In this document: positions 50,537 to 60,607 of the stretch, piece after piece
How positions within the stretch are numbered: position 1 is the stretch's first letter
Layout: each line of letters starts with the position of its first letter
DNA from: Amoebidium appalachense
Lineage: Eukaryota; Ichthyosporea
Direction of reading: 5' to 3'
Length of the DNA: 64,000 bases
Assembly (NCBI GenBank): GCA_963693365.1
Contig: CAVNZM010000001.1
Coordinates: forward strand, 11,532,001-11,596,000
Notes under the pieces: model-generated
Databases searched by the model: none
The model's input: only the letters and a program-made list of their open reading frames with translations
What the model was told of the DNA's origin: nothing
Program-made: the position numbers and the translations under genes

Positions 50537-51814
50537 ATCCCCCCCTTACTTTGCCGCCAGTTCATTTGCCTCATACAGCAGCTGCAGTGCGCTGAGTGCG
50601 TTGATCATTTGGGTGTCTGGGCGCTGGTTGGGGTGGTGGTGCACACTCACGTACTGCTGAAACATCTCTACCTTGCGCGCAAAGTCGTCCTGAAAAAGAA
50701 GAAAAAAAAGGAGAGAAGGAAAGAAAATGGAAGGCGAGTGGGTGAGTTGGGAATGGGTGGAAGATGATATGAGAACAGGCACAGGTATCCAGCTTGCGTG
50801 CAAAATCGTCCTGAGAAAGAGGAAAAAGGATAGAATAGAGATAGGTGATTAGTTGAAGTGCTTGAAACATCTCTACCTTGCTAGGTGATTAGTTGAAGTG
50901 CATGGAACATCTCTACCTTGCGCCCAAAATCGTCCTGTAAAATAGAAAAAGAAAGGAGAAAAAAGGAGGACGGAAAAGAGAAAAACATTGAGGGCAAGTG
51001 GGTGAGTTGGGAATGTGGGGACGATGTGTGGTGGGCCGTGATATGAGGACAGACGTACATCTCGGCTTTGCGTGCGAAATCTTCCTGATAGTATTACGAA
51101 AAAGGAAGAAAGAGAAAGTGAGTGGATGGTTTGGGATTGGGGAGAGAATTTGTGTGGTGTGATGGGCCGTGATATGAGGACAGCCGTACGTCTATGCTTT
51201 GTGCACAAACTAGCTCTGAAAACAAACAAACAACAACAACAACAACAAACAAAAAAAAAAGGGGGGGGGGGGGGATGGGTGACCAATTAATACGGGACTT
51301 ATAATGACTATTACCAAAACCCGTCTCAAAACCCCCACCTCTACCTCCATTCACACCCACTCTAGCCCCTCCTCACCCCATGTCCCCGTCAACCCCAACT
51401 CGTCCTCCATCCGTCTTCTCACATTACCCACATGTGTCCCATCCCTCTCCTACTTCACCCCTATCCCTCCCCCTCACCACCCCCATACACACAAACCATG
51501 CCAACCCTCCCCCCCCCCCTTCCCCACCCCCACCCACCCACCCAAACAGCCACCAACACACACACACACACACAACCACCCACCCACCCTCACCCTCCCC
51601 CCCCCCCCCCCCACCACCCATAACCCTCCCTCCCTCCCTCCCCCTCCCCTCCTTCCCTCTCCACCCTCCCCCCCCCCCCACACCCCCAACCACCCAGACC
51701 ACCCATACCCCCTCCCTCCCCCCCCCCCCCCCCCCTCCCTTCCTCCCCCCTCTTCCCCCCCCCCCCCCCCCCACCCTGCCCCCCCTCCCCTCTCCCCATC
51801 CCCCCCTCTCTCTC

Positions 51815-51847
<33 letters not shown>

Positions 51848-51937
51848 TACCCCCCTCCCCTCTCCCCATCCCCCCCCTCTCTCCCCCCCCCCCCCCCTCC
51901 CTTCCCCCCCCCCTCCCCCACCCACCCACCATACACC

Positions 51938-51978
<41 letters not shown>

Positions 51979-52579
51979 GCGGGTATCTAGACCACCACTG
52001 CCTCAACATCTTTGCCGACGACTCGGGCAGCTCCGAAATGATCCGTGCCAACAGTCTCACCATACTCTCCAGGTACGCGGGGTTCGAAACTAAAGGCGGA
52101 AATTCCAAAATCACCATCAACTGCGCCAGCCCGGACGCCGGAATAGACGTATTCGCCAAGTGCGCGATTATGATTTCCAGTGCGTTTACGAGCGCGGTTT
52201 GAAATTTATCCTTTGGCTCAAGGAGCATGATCATTGCGTATGAGTCCTTGAGAGATTCAATGTCCAGACCGCTGTCGAATTGTGTGGGGAGGGTGTCGGG
52301 ATCTCGACGGAAACTTATGCTGAGTGACTCGGAGGAGGAAAAAACGGTGCGGGTGGTGTTGAGAAGAAACGCGTCGTCCTATGTGTAGGGAAAATGTGTG
52401 TGTGTGTGTGTGTGTGTGTGGGTTGGGGGGGAAGAGGGGAGGGGGTGGGGGAGGGGGGGGGAGGAGAGGAGGGGGAAGGGGGGGGGGGGGTGGGGGTGGG
52501 GATGGGAGGGGGGAAGGGGGGAGGGGGTTGGGAGGGTGGAGGAGGGGGAGGTGGGGGGAGGGGGTTGGGATGGGGGGGG

Positions 52580-52629
<50 letters not shown>

Positions 52630-54582
52630 GTGTTGAATGAGTGTTTGCGTGCGTGCGTGTGCGTGGTTGGTGTGCGTATGTGGTGTGTGTTCGTGGTGCG
52701 CCCGGGAGGGGGACGGGGGGGAAGGGGGGTATACGTGCATGTGTTAGTGTGTGTGTGTGTGTGTGTGTGTGGCCTCTATCTGTGTGCTCACACACACATG
52801 CATGCACATGCACACTCTCAAATGTCTATGCATATGACACACACACACAAACACCCACCAACTTTCCCACCCAGCTAAATGTGCACATATACTCTCACAC
52901 AGGTCCCAACCTCCGCAAAAAAACATCCCTGCTCCTTAACATCCAACCCTTCACAGCCCACGCAACCAGACACACACAGATTTTGTCAAAGTGAATCCTT
53001 TTCATATGCAGGAATACAGAGGCTATCCCCCCCCCCCCCCCCCCCCTCCTCTCCCCTTCCCCCCTCCCCCGAGCGCACACAAACCCACCACGGTCACCTG
53101 AGGCCCTCTCTATTCCCCCTTCACCCCCCCCCCCTCGCCCCCCCCACCCCCCGCCCACCCTCACCTTCCATCACCCATCACTCTCCCCATCACCTTTCCT
53201 TCCTCCCCAACCACCACCACACCATCACCATCAATTCCCTTCCTCCGTTCCCCACTTCCCCCCCCCCCATCCCTACCTCCCCAATTCCCTTCCCCCGTTC
53301 CTGCTTCCCCCCCATCCCTACCTTCCCCATTTAACACCCCTTAACCGTTTCCCCTCCCCCCCCCCCCCCCTTTCCCCCATCCCTTCCTCCCCTTCCCCCC
53401 ACTCCCCACCCCCAAACACACGCATGCACACGCACACACCTGCGTAGCGCTGTATGTGTCTATCGCCTGCTGCAACAAATCCTTAGTCAAATAAGTCAAA
53501 GACAGCCCCTCCACCACCTCTTCCTCCTCCTCCTCCTCCTCCTCCTCCTCCACCCCATCCTCCATCCCATCTATCCCTTCCCCTACACCTCCCGCTGCAA
53601 AATCGTTCGTTTTTCCCGTCTCTTCCTCCACCGGTGGAAAAGTCATGTTTCCATCCAAAGGTGCGGGCCCGTTTATGTCCAAACCCAGGGCGTCGTGACT
53701 CGAGTCGCTATCGCCCAGACCGCTAAGTTCGAATTGAAGTCGCGACTCTTGCTTGCGCTGTTGCCATTGCCCGGCCCGTGGCTGGGAAAGAAAGAAAAAG
53801 GAGGGGGGGGGGGGGGAGGGGGGGAAGTTAAAACGCGTTATAGTGTACGGATTACACATTCATAACGGACAATGAAGTGGCGAGTGCAAAGCACACACAA
53901 TGAGTAAGCATAAAAAGAAGAGCCCAACCTCAACGGGGCCCGAGTCACCCGCAGGTGAAGGGGAGGCGAGGAGGGGGGGGGGGAGACTTTCGAATTATTG
54001 GCGTGAGTTTTCGCCCATTTTCTATTTGCTTCCGTTCCTTTCTTTCTTTCTTTCTTTTTCCTTCTATTGTTTTTGTTGTTCTTGTTGGTGTTGCAGGTGT
54101 TGTTTCTTGGCAGAACAAAGGCGGGGAGGGGGGGGGGGGGGGGGAGGAGGGAGGGACCATGTAGTAAAATGAACATGAACCCCTCTCAAGTAGTTCAGCT
54201 TTTGCCTTCAGGAGCGTGTGTGCATGCGACTGTTAAACTCCTTTACGCATTTCTCATTTATGCTACCTCTTGCATGTGTACATGTACAAGTGATTAGATG
54301 CATTGAATCAAGATGGTGCGGGTGTGAGTGCCTCAATTGTAGGTGTGCGTGTGGGCGCGTGTGAGATCGCGCACTCACGTGTATGTATGTGTGTGCGGGT
54401 GCGCGTGAGTGCGCACGCGCGCACAAATGTGTGTGTGTGTGTGTGTGTGTGTGTGTCAGTGAATGCCGTTGTGTGTGTATGTGCCTGTGTGTGCACATGG
54501 CGCACGAATATTGATTAAGGGCTCTCCTGGTGCAGGTGTGAACCCATGTGCGTGGGTTTTTTTTTTTCTTTCCTTTTTTTTT

Positions 54583-54613
<31 letters not shown>

Positions 54614-55468
54614 GGGGGGGAGGGGGGAGGGGGTAGGAGAAAGGGGGAGGGGGGAAGGGGTGGTAGTAGGTGTCCGTATGCAGTAAAGTCAGTCACGTAC
54701 CAGACTGCTTGTCGAACCAGGTGAGCCCCGAAGGGAGTAGCCAGAGGCAGCACGGGGCAACTTTGGGGTTGCGCTGGGAACAAACCCGTAGAGTGATTGG
54801 AAGGGGGAAGCAGTGAAAATGGAGTGTAGAAACGGTCGTGTGGGTGCTGGATGACCTGACGCAGCTGCTTGGAAAACAGACTCGTTGATGTAAGGAACAT
54901 CGCGTGGTGGTTGCTTACCAGCACCCACACAGAAAAACGTTTTTGTTCTGGATGCCAGCTGGATCGCCATTATGGCCGCTAGATCCGGCTGCAAGTTAGG
55001 TCCATCGATGCACGAGAAACAGAATTTGTTTCGGCACTTGTTCACGTTTCCACACCCGACAGTTAGCTGGTGATAGTATGCGCGGACTTTGATTTCAAAC
55101 TGTGTCTTTGACGCTGCGCTCTGCGACCGTGGATCATTGTATGAGCGTGCTGGTGTTGCCAGCTTGAGCGAGAGGTTACCCTGTGAGAGAGCGTGAAGAT
55201 TGCTTGCGCTCAATGTTCTCGTTTTTAGATTTCCTATGTTTAGTTCGCTAACACTCCTATGCTTCAACCCGGGGCCATTTGGGATGGAATTCAAGGAGCC
55301 GGCGTGCAGCGATGTTGGGTAGGATGGGGGGTGTAACGGGGTGGTGCCCAACTTTGGGGATGTTGGGGTTGGGGAAAGTGGATGTACGGGCGATGATGCT
55401 GTGTTCGCCCTTTTACGTCCTATTCCCTCCCAGGGCCTATCTGCCGGGTTCGCCCCGTTGACAGGCAT
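44402..55468 (-). CDS. UBE3A: UBE3A-type HECT E3 ubiquitin-protein ligase with AZUL domain
   Basis: Ten exons in phase: 55468-54701, 53781-53440, 52378-51977, 50689-50550, 49770-49524, 48804-48582, 47871-47714, 46636-46454, 45834-45544 and 44725-44402 (TGA). They give 1025 residues, against about 875 in human. The AZUL zinc finger is at 131-153 ([10 protein letters not shown], then CRNKFCFSC). It is preceded by about 125 Ser/Pro-rich residues absent from the animal protein. Exon 2 adds an acidic linker with an 11-Glu run. The middle exons match the UBE3A helical region. The HECT domain fills the last 350 residues: [39 protein letters not shown]-like [18 protein letters not shown], and catalytic Cys993 in LPTALTCF, ending LPEYSS and GFGLV. 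The protein transfers ubiquitin from an E2 through Cys993. All catalytic landmarks are intact. An in-frame stop lies upstream of the chosen ATG. Confidence 0.95.
44822..44907. repeat. (TG)n-(CG)n array in UBE3A intron 9
   Basis: About 32 TG units pass into CG units, next to a G-rich run at 44779-44806. Confidence 0.95.
46990..47640 (-). repeat. Three degenerate copies of UBE3A exon 7 donor edge
   Basis: The real edge (47710-47740) reads ATGGAGTCACAGCGAGAG|GT on the coding strand. Copies: 47601-47637, ATGGAGTTTCAGAATGAA|GT; 47497-47525, ATGGAGTCTCAGAGAGAG|GT; 46992-47012, TCGAGTCCCAAAGGGAG|CT. Each copy is followed on its other side by similar CAACACAAA- and CAAACCAA-rich sequence, so units of at least 100 bp were duplicated. 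G-rich runs separate them. Confidence 0.85.
49149..49198. repeat. (CTTT)n microsatellite
   Basis: About twelve CTTT units in UBE3A intron 5. Confidence 0.95.
50393..50451 (-). repeat. Copy of UBE3A exon 4 3' half and donor
   Basis: About 58 bp match 50545-50610, including AGCAGCTGCAGTGCGCTGAG and TGCGTTGATCA and the TTTGCCGCCAGTTC donor edge. On the coding strand GCAAA|GTATG remains a usable donor. Confidence 0.9.
50461..50533. repeat. (CA)n microsatellite
   Basis: About 36 CA units in UBE3A intron 4, between the real exon 4 donor and its copy. Confidence 0.95.
50788..51218 (-). repeat. Four to five degenerate copies of UBE3A exon 4 acceptor edge
   Basis: The real edge (50660-50695) reads on + as ACATCTCTACCTTGCGCGCA then AAGTCGTCCTGAAAAAG. 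Copies lie at 50788-50816, 50866-50882 (partial), 50900-50940, 51056-51090 and 51187-51218, each followed by GAAAAAGGA-rich sequence and GGTGAGTTGGGAATG-like spacers. Most keep CCTG, the AG acceptor on the coding strand. Confidence 0.85.
53845..53910 (+). repeat. Dispersed ~70-bp repeat, copy in UBE3A intron 1
   Basis: It contains ACACATTCATAACGGACAAT, GCGAGTGCAAAGCACACA and GTAAGCATAAAAAG in the same order as the copy at 32588-32655. Confidence 0.5.
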
Positions 55469-56614
55469 ATTTTTTGCTTGGCGGGTTTGGGGACTAGCCC
55501 AACCCTGGTTTTTAATAGAAAACTACCCGTTAGGCCAAATAAAAAAGAAAAAAGATCTTTGCGTTGGTAAGAAATGGGGATGGAAAAACAAGTGCTTGCT
55601 GGCCAGGTCTGTTTGATCAAAAAGCGTGTCCTCCAGAACTTGGGGTAAATAAATGATAACAAAGAACAACCAAGGGACAGCCTAGAAAAAAAGCAGAAGG
55701 GTGTTCGTATACACCTTCTACGCTATGATAGTGAACAGCCTGATAACACGAATTTTGTTGGTGCAAAAAAAAACGAACACCCTCCGAATCCCTCGCCTTG
55801 TCACAAAATGGTAAAACTGCAGTGTCATCTTCACCCCGTCGTGAAGCGAGGTACCATCCCATCAACGTTTGAGCTGTATAATTTTTTTTGAAATCCTTTA
55901 AACAAACATTAAAGGCTGATGTATTAGTGTAACGAGCATGATATCAGTCGTGTGTTTTGGTTATTACGGGCTATTACTGCATTCTTCACCCGTGTGATAA
56001 ATGATTGACAACGCCTCCTAAATATTCAGGAGGCCTTGATGATTGAGGCTGTGCAATGAGGAGCTCTCATTTTTTGAAGTTTACTCTGAACGTCTGTCAC
56101 ACAACTGCTGTCATCCGTGTAGGCGTTGCTTTCGCTCAGTATCTCATGTTTTTTGTTTGCAGCGTTATGAAATCAGAATTATAACTGGCACTTTCAAGTT
56201 TCGGAGTTCAAGGACGCATGCGCGTGGAAAACCACTTGAGCCCCAAGTTCAATTGATGTATCTCTTACAGGTTAACATGATCCATGCTTTCCAACACCAC
56301 TAGGACCCGTGATTTTCCGTCAATTTATTTGGTGTTCAATAGCAAATCTAACACATTGACGCTCCTACATAAGCTCATCCTTGTTTTGAGTAGCAAAATT
56401 AATCTATGGACGCATCTATGTAACAATAGCAATCTAACACATTGACGCTCCTACATAAGCTCATCCTTGTTTTGAGTAGCAAAATTAATGTATGGACGCA
56501 TCTATATAACACCAATCCTGGTTTTGAGTAGCCACATGAACCTATGGACAGTCCTAGGTAGCCCCATCCCTCCTTTCCTCCACGCCAAGCAGAACCGCCG
56601 TCCACACAGACAAG
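55469..56614. other. Divergent promoter region between UBE3A and the voltage-sensor gene
   Basis: It has no G/C homopolymers, unlike nearly every neighbouring intron. A tandem repeat (56345-56560) lies directly upstream of the voltage-sensor ATG. No coding region is supported. Confidence 0.65.
56345..56560. repeat. 86-bp tandem repeat, about 2.5 copies, in promoter position
   Basis: The unit includes CTAACACATTGACGCTCCTA, CATCCTTGTTTTGAGTAGC and TATGGACGCATCTAT. Copies start at 56348 and 56434, with a shorter diverged third from about 56510. It ends about 55 bp before the ATG at 56615. Confidence 0.9.
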
Positions 56615-57186
56615 ATGGCGGGGATTAGTCACGAGCAGATCGGCTCGGGCTCGGATAACTCATTTGACTCGCCAAGACGAACAAGTTTCAGTGATGTTAT
56701 GGGGCACCAGGAGGAGTAGGTTCCCCTCTCCCCTCCTCCCCCCCCCCCCCCCCCCCCCCCCCAACCCAACACCCCATCTCCTCCTCCTCCCCCATACACC
56801 TACCTTTACTCCCTCCTCCAGTACTGGTTTTGTTAGTGGCGATCGGGGGGAACGTGGGGGGCAAGGGGAGAGAAAGGAGGGGAAGGGGGGGGGGGGGGAG
56901 GGGGAGGGGAGGGGGGAGGGGGGGGGAGAAAGGGCTTTAGGCCGACTGAACGAGTCTCTTTAGGTTTTTTGGGAGAAAGGATGGCGGGAAAGGATCGGGG
57001 GTAATGTGGGGGACAGGGGAGGGGCAGGAGGGACGGGGGGAGGGGCAGGGGGAGGGGGTGGGTGGGCAGGGATTTGGGCTTGAGGGTGAGTATAAGAATG
57101 TGTTTGGGTTATCTGGGAAAGAGGGAGATGGGAAAGGAAATTCGGGGAGGGCGTGGGGGGTGGGGGGCGGGAGGGGAGGAAAGGGC

Positions 57187-57217
<31 letters not shown>

Positions 57218-59101
57218 GGGGGAGGGGAATGCACACAGCGAGGCGACCTGAACAAGACTCCGCCGTGCTCGGCACCGCTTTCTCCCTCACAGGCCTTCCT
57301 TAGTATTCATCGAAGGGCTAAAGGGGCGTGTTGTTGCAGGTACAGCTATATTTAACGAGTTGTTGAACACACAAAACATAATTTATTTCGTTTTTGCCGG
57401 TTGATGCCAGCCAACGTGTACACCACAAAAGCTCGTCCCTTGCTGATTTGTTTGAAAATGCAGGTCGGCCATGAGTATCGATGATCTTGACGACTTCGGC
57501 CGCTTGAGCCGCTTTGAGCAGTTGGTGACAGCCGCCAACGCGATCCTTCACTCCAGAACATACTTTGTTGTCTATATTTTGATGATCTTGCTGAGCCTAA
57601 CTACAGTGGTGTGGGTGTGTTTTCCTCCCCTCGTGACCTAACCGTCCCCTATTGCCTTACCTACCCACCTCTCTTTCCCCATCCCTCCCCCCCCCTCCCC
57701 CCCCTCCTCCCCTTCCTCCCCTCCCCTCCCCCCCCCCCCCCCCCCCGATTAAAAAAAAAGGAAAGAAAAATCCACCCCCGTCCATTTTTATTGACTGACA
57801 TTTCTATTTTTCTGGAACCTTCAATACTACCTTTTTTGGGTAAAATGCCCATTGCTCGTGCAATACTTGCCGCAGATCAACAGGCAGCTGGCCTAGGTGT
57901 CTAGCGGGTCTTTCACCTCTCCGCCCCCACCTCCCCTCCCCCCCCCCCCCTCCCCCCCCCCCCCCCCCCCCCCGCCTGCCTGCCCCCTTCCTCCCTCCCG
58001 GAGGCTCTCACTCTCCCTTCACCTCACCCCCGCTTTCCCAGGGCTCTCTCTCTTTCCCTTCCATCCCCCCCTTGCCCCCCCCCCGCCCCCCCTCTCCCTT
58101 CCCACCTCTTCTGCTGCTCTACTTCCTTTGTATCTTTCAACTCGTACATGAATGACAGAGCCCTTTCTGACCCCGACCAAAACATGCAGACGTTTGTGGA
58201 CCCATCACCGGACGAGTTTGTGTTTTGGGTCATTGAGGCAATTATCATTTTGGTGATGTTTGGGGAGATGTGCTTCAAATTGCTGGCTATGGGGGTGAAG
58301 GTAGGTGTGGGTGTGGGGGGGGTGTGGGGGGAGGGGAGGGGGTGTGGGTAGGTTCCGGGGGGGTGGGGGGGGGGGATGGGGGGGGGGGGGGGGGGTGGGT
58401 GGGTGGGTGGGGGTGTGTGTGTGTGGGTGTGTGGAATCAGATTAATGCGTGTGGATGTGCGTGTTGAATGCTAACACACACATGCACACACACACACACA
58501 CACACACACTGACGCTGCCCCCCCCCCCCCCCCCCCCAGAACTACGTGGGCAACCTTGGCAACCTTGTTGACGTGTTTGTGCTTGTGCTTGTGCTTGTGA
58601 CCCTGGGCATGTATGCACACACACTGCGCCTCGCAGACGACCACAAGGCAGCAACAGTAGAGAGGGTATAACCACTCCCCCCCCCCCCCCCCTTCCCCGG
58701 CCCGCCCCGCGCCGCCAAAAAAAAAGTGAAGAAAAGAAGATGGGGGGAGGGGGAGGGGGTAATCGTGTTATGTTTTGAGCTTTGCTTCGGTTTTCCTTGT
58801 TTGTTTGTTTTTTTTCCTCCCCTTCTCCCGTCCCCTCTTCTCATTTCCCCTCCTCCTTCGTCAGTCCGTCTCTACCCCCTAATCCATGTGCCCGTCATCA
58901 GGGTCCCGCCTCCGCTCCCCTCCCATTCCCCTCCTCCCCACCCCCCACCCCACCCCCCTCCCCCCTCTGATTGTGGGGCCTGTTCGAATTTCTCTTGCCT
59001 GTGTATGGTTCGTGGTTTCTTTTGCTTGTTTTCACAATCTTGTTCCCCATTCTGCTCTGCAGTACCTTCGTTTTTTTCACCATCAAAAAATTCTCTCTCT
59101 C

Positions 59102-59134
<33 letters not shown>

Positions 59135-60054
59135 AATAATAACACAAGGACACCGGTGTTTGAACAAAGAGCCCCCCCCCCCCCCCAACAACAACAACAA
59201 CGACAACAACAACAAAAAATTGGAGAGGGGGCTGGGGGCTGTTTTTCTTTGTTTGTTTGTTTTTTTTTGGGGGGGGGGGGGGGGGGGGGGGGTATTCAAA
59301 ACACACGGGAGTAGTGGAGAGATATACTAGTTAGGAGGGGAAGATGGGGGGGGGGGGGGGGGGGGGGGAGGGGGAGGATCTGAGGAGGGGACATGGTAAT
59401 TATGACCCGTGTCCCTATTGTTTATGGGTGGAAGGGTTGCGTGCCTGGCGAGTGTTGTTTTTTTTTTTTTTTTTTTGGGGGGGGGGGGGGGGGGGAGGGG
59501 GGGGGGGGGGGACGGGAAGGCGGGCGGGGGGGGGGGGGGGGGGGAGGTGCATTGGCAGCGTGACAGGCGGATATATCGTTACATCGACAGTTTGGAGTGA
59601 CTGCTAAACCCCCCTACCCCCCCCATCAGGATATTGGTTTGGTGGTGTACATCTTCCGTAATGTGGCCCAGATCCTACGAGTCATCGTCATGATCAAAAA
59701 GTATGACCTCCCCCCCCCCCCCCCCCCTCCCCTCCCCCCCCCCCTCCCCCCACTCCCCCCCTCCCCCCCCCCCCCTCCCCCCCCCCCACACACACACACA
59801 TACACCCTCAAAACCCACACCTCTAAACGCACACCCGTTTCTGCTTCCTGTTCCTTTTGCGCTGATAGATTAAGCACAAATCCACATACACGCACAATGT
59901 TCTCTGATCTCCGTCATCTCATCCACCACAGCGTCCTCTTTTTTTTTTTTTTTTTTTTTTTTGGGGGGGGGGGGGGGAGGGGGGGGGGGAAGGTAAACGG
60001 TCTACTGTGCGGTGTGTGGGCGGGTGTGCGTGTGGGTGCGTGGGTGTGTGCGTG

Positions 60055-60132
<78 letters not shown>

Positions 60133-60300
60133 GGGGGGGGGGGGAGGGGGGGGGAGGGGGGGGGGAGGGGGGGGGGGAGGTAACGGTTTAACAGTTTACT
60201 GTGAGATAAACGTAGTCAGCAAAAAGGCAACAATAAGGATACCATTCTGCCCTACCCCTTCTCCCCCTGCCACCCATCAAATGCATCCGCGCGCACACAC

Positions 60301-60337
<37 letters not shown>

Positions 60338-60607
60338 GCACAAGCACAAGCAGACAGGTTATGTTGTTCATGTGTACCTGTTAAAGTAACGTACTAGTGA
60401 AGGGGGGAGGGGGGGAGGTTTCTCTGCAACTTTCCAGGTACGACTGTGTATGTTTTTATTCTGACGATTCTTTTTTAATTTTTGATCAGCCAATCAACAC
60501 GGTCGCTTGGGCACAAAGATGTCGACATGATGAGGATACGACTGAGCCACGACACAGACCCCCTCACGGCCTACAGTCCCGCAGCCGCCGTAGATGACAA
60601 CTACTGA
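56615..60607 (+). CDS. Voltage-sensor-domain (S1-S4) membrane protein, pore-less
   Basis: Six exons: 56615-56715, 57464-57616, 58159-58300, 58540-58665, 59630-59700 and 60490-60607 (TGA), giving 236 residues in phase. S1 is about 67-85 (YFVVYILMILLSLTTVVWV). S2 is 104-127 with Glu111 and the charge-transfer-like F-x-E-M-x-x-K (119-125, FGEMCFK). S3 is 139-158 with Asp143 (GNLVDVFVLVLV). S4 is 176-197 with Arg184, Arg191 and Lys197. No pore helices S5-S6 follow, so this resembles Hv1 proton channels or orphan voltage-sensor proteins rather than a cation channel. The S4 lacks the Hv1 R-x-W-R pattern. The short cytosolic N-terminus holds RRTSFSD, a possible kinase site. Uncertain points: the exon 2 donor could be at 57610, and an alternative last exon starts at 60438. 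Confidence 0.78.
60060..60129. repeat. (CT)n microsatellite
   Basis: About 34 CT units in the last intron of the voltage-sensor gene, followed by G runs. Confidence 0.95.

Noticed and set aside
51304-52093. 228-237 codon plus-strand Pro-rich frames
   Set aside because: Low-complexity C/A-rich sequence antisense to UBE3A intron 3 and exon 3.
54208-54930. 240-codon minus-strand frame with His/Thr repeats
   Set aside because: Out-of-frame overlap of UBE3A exon 1 and the CA-rich intron after it.
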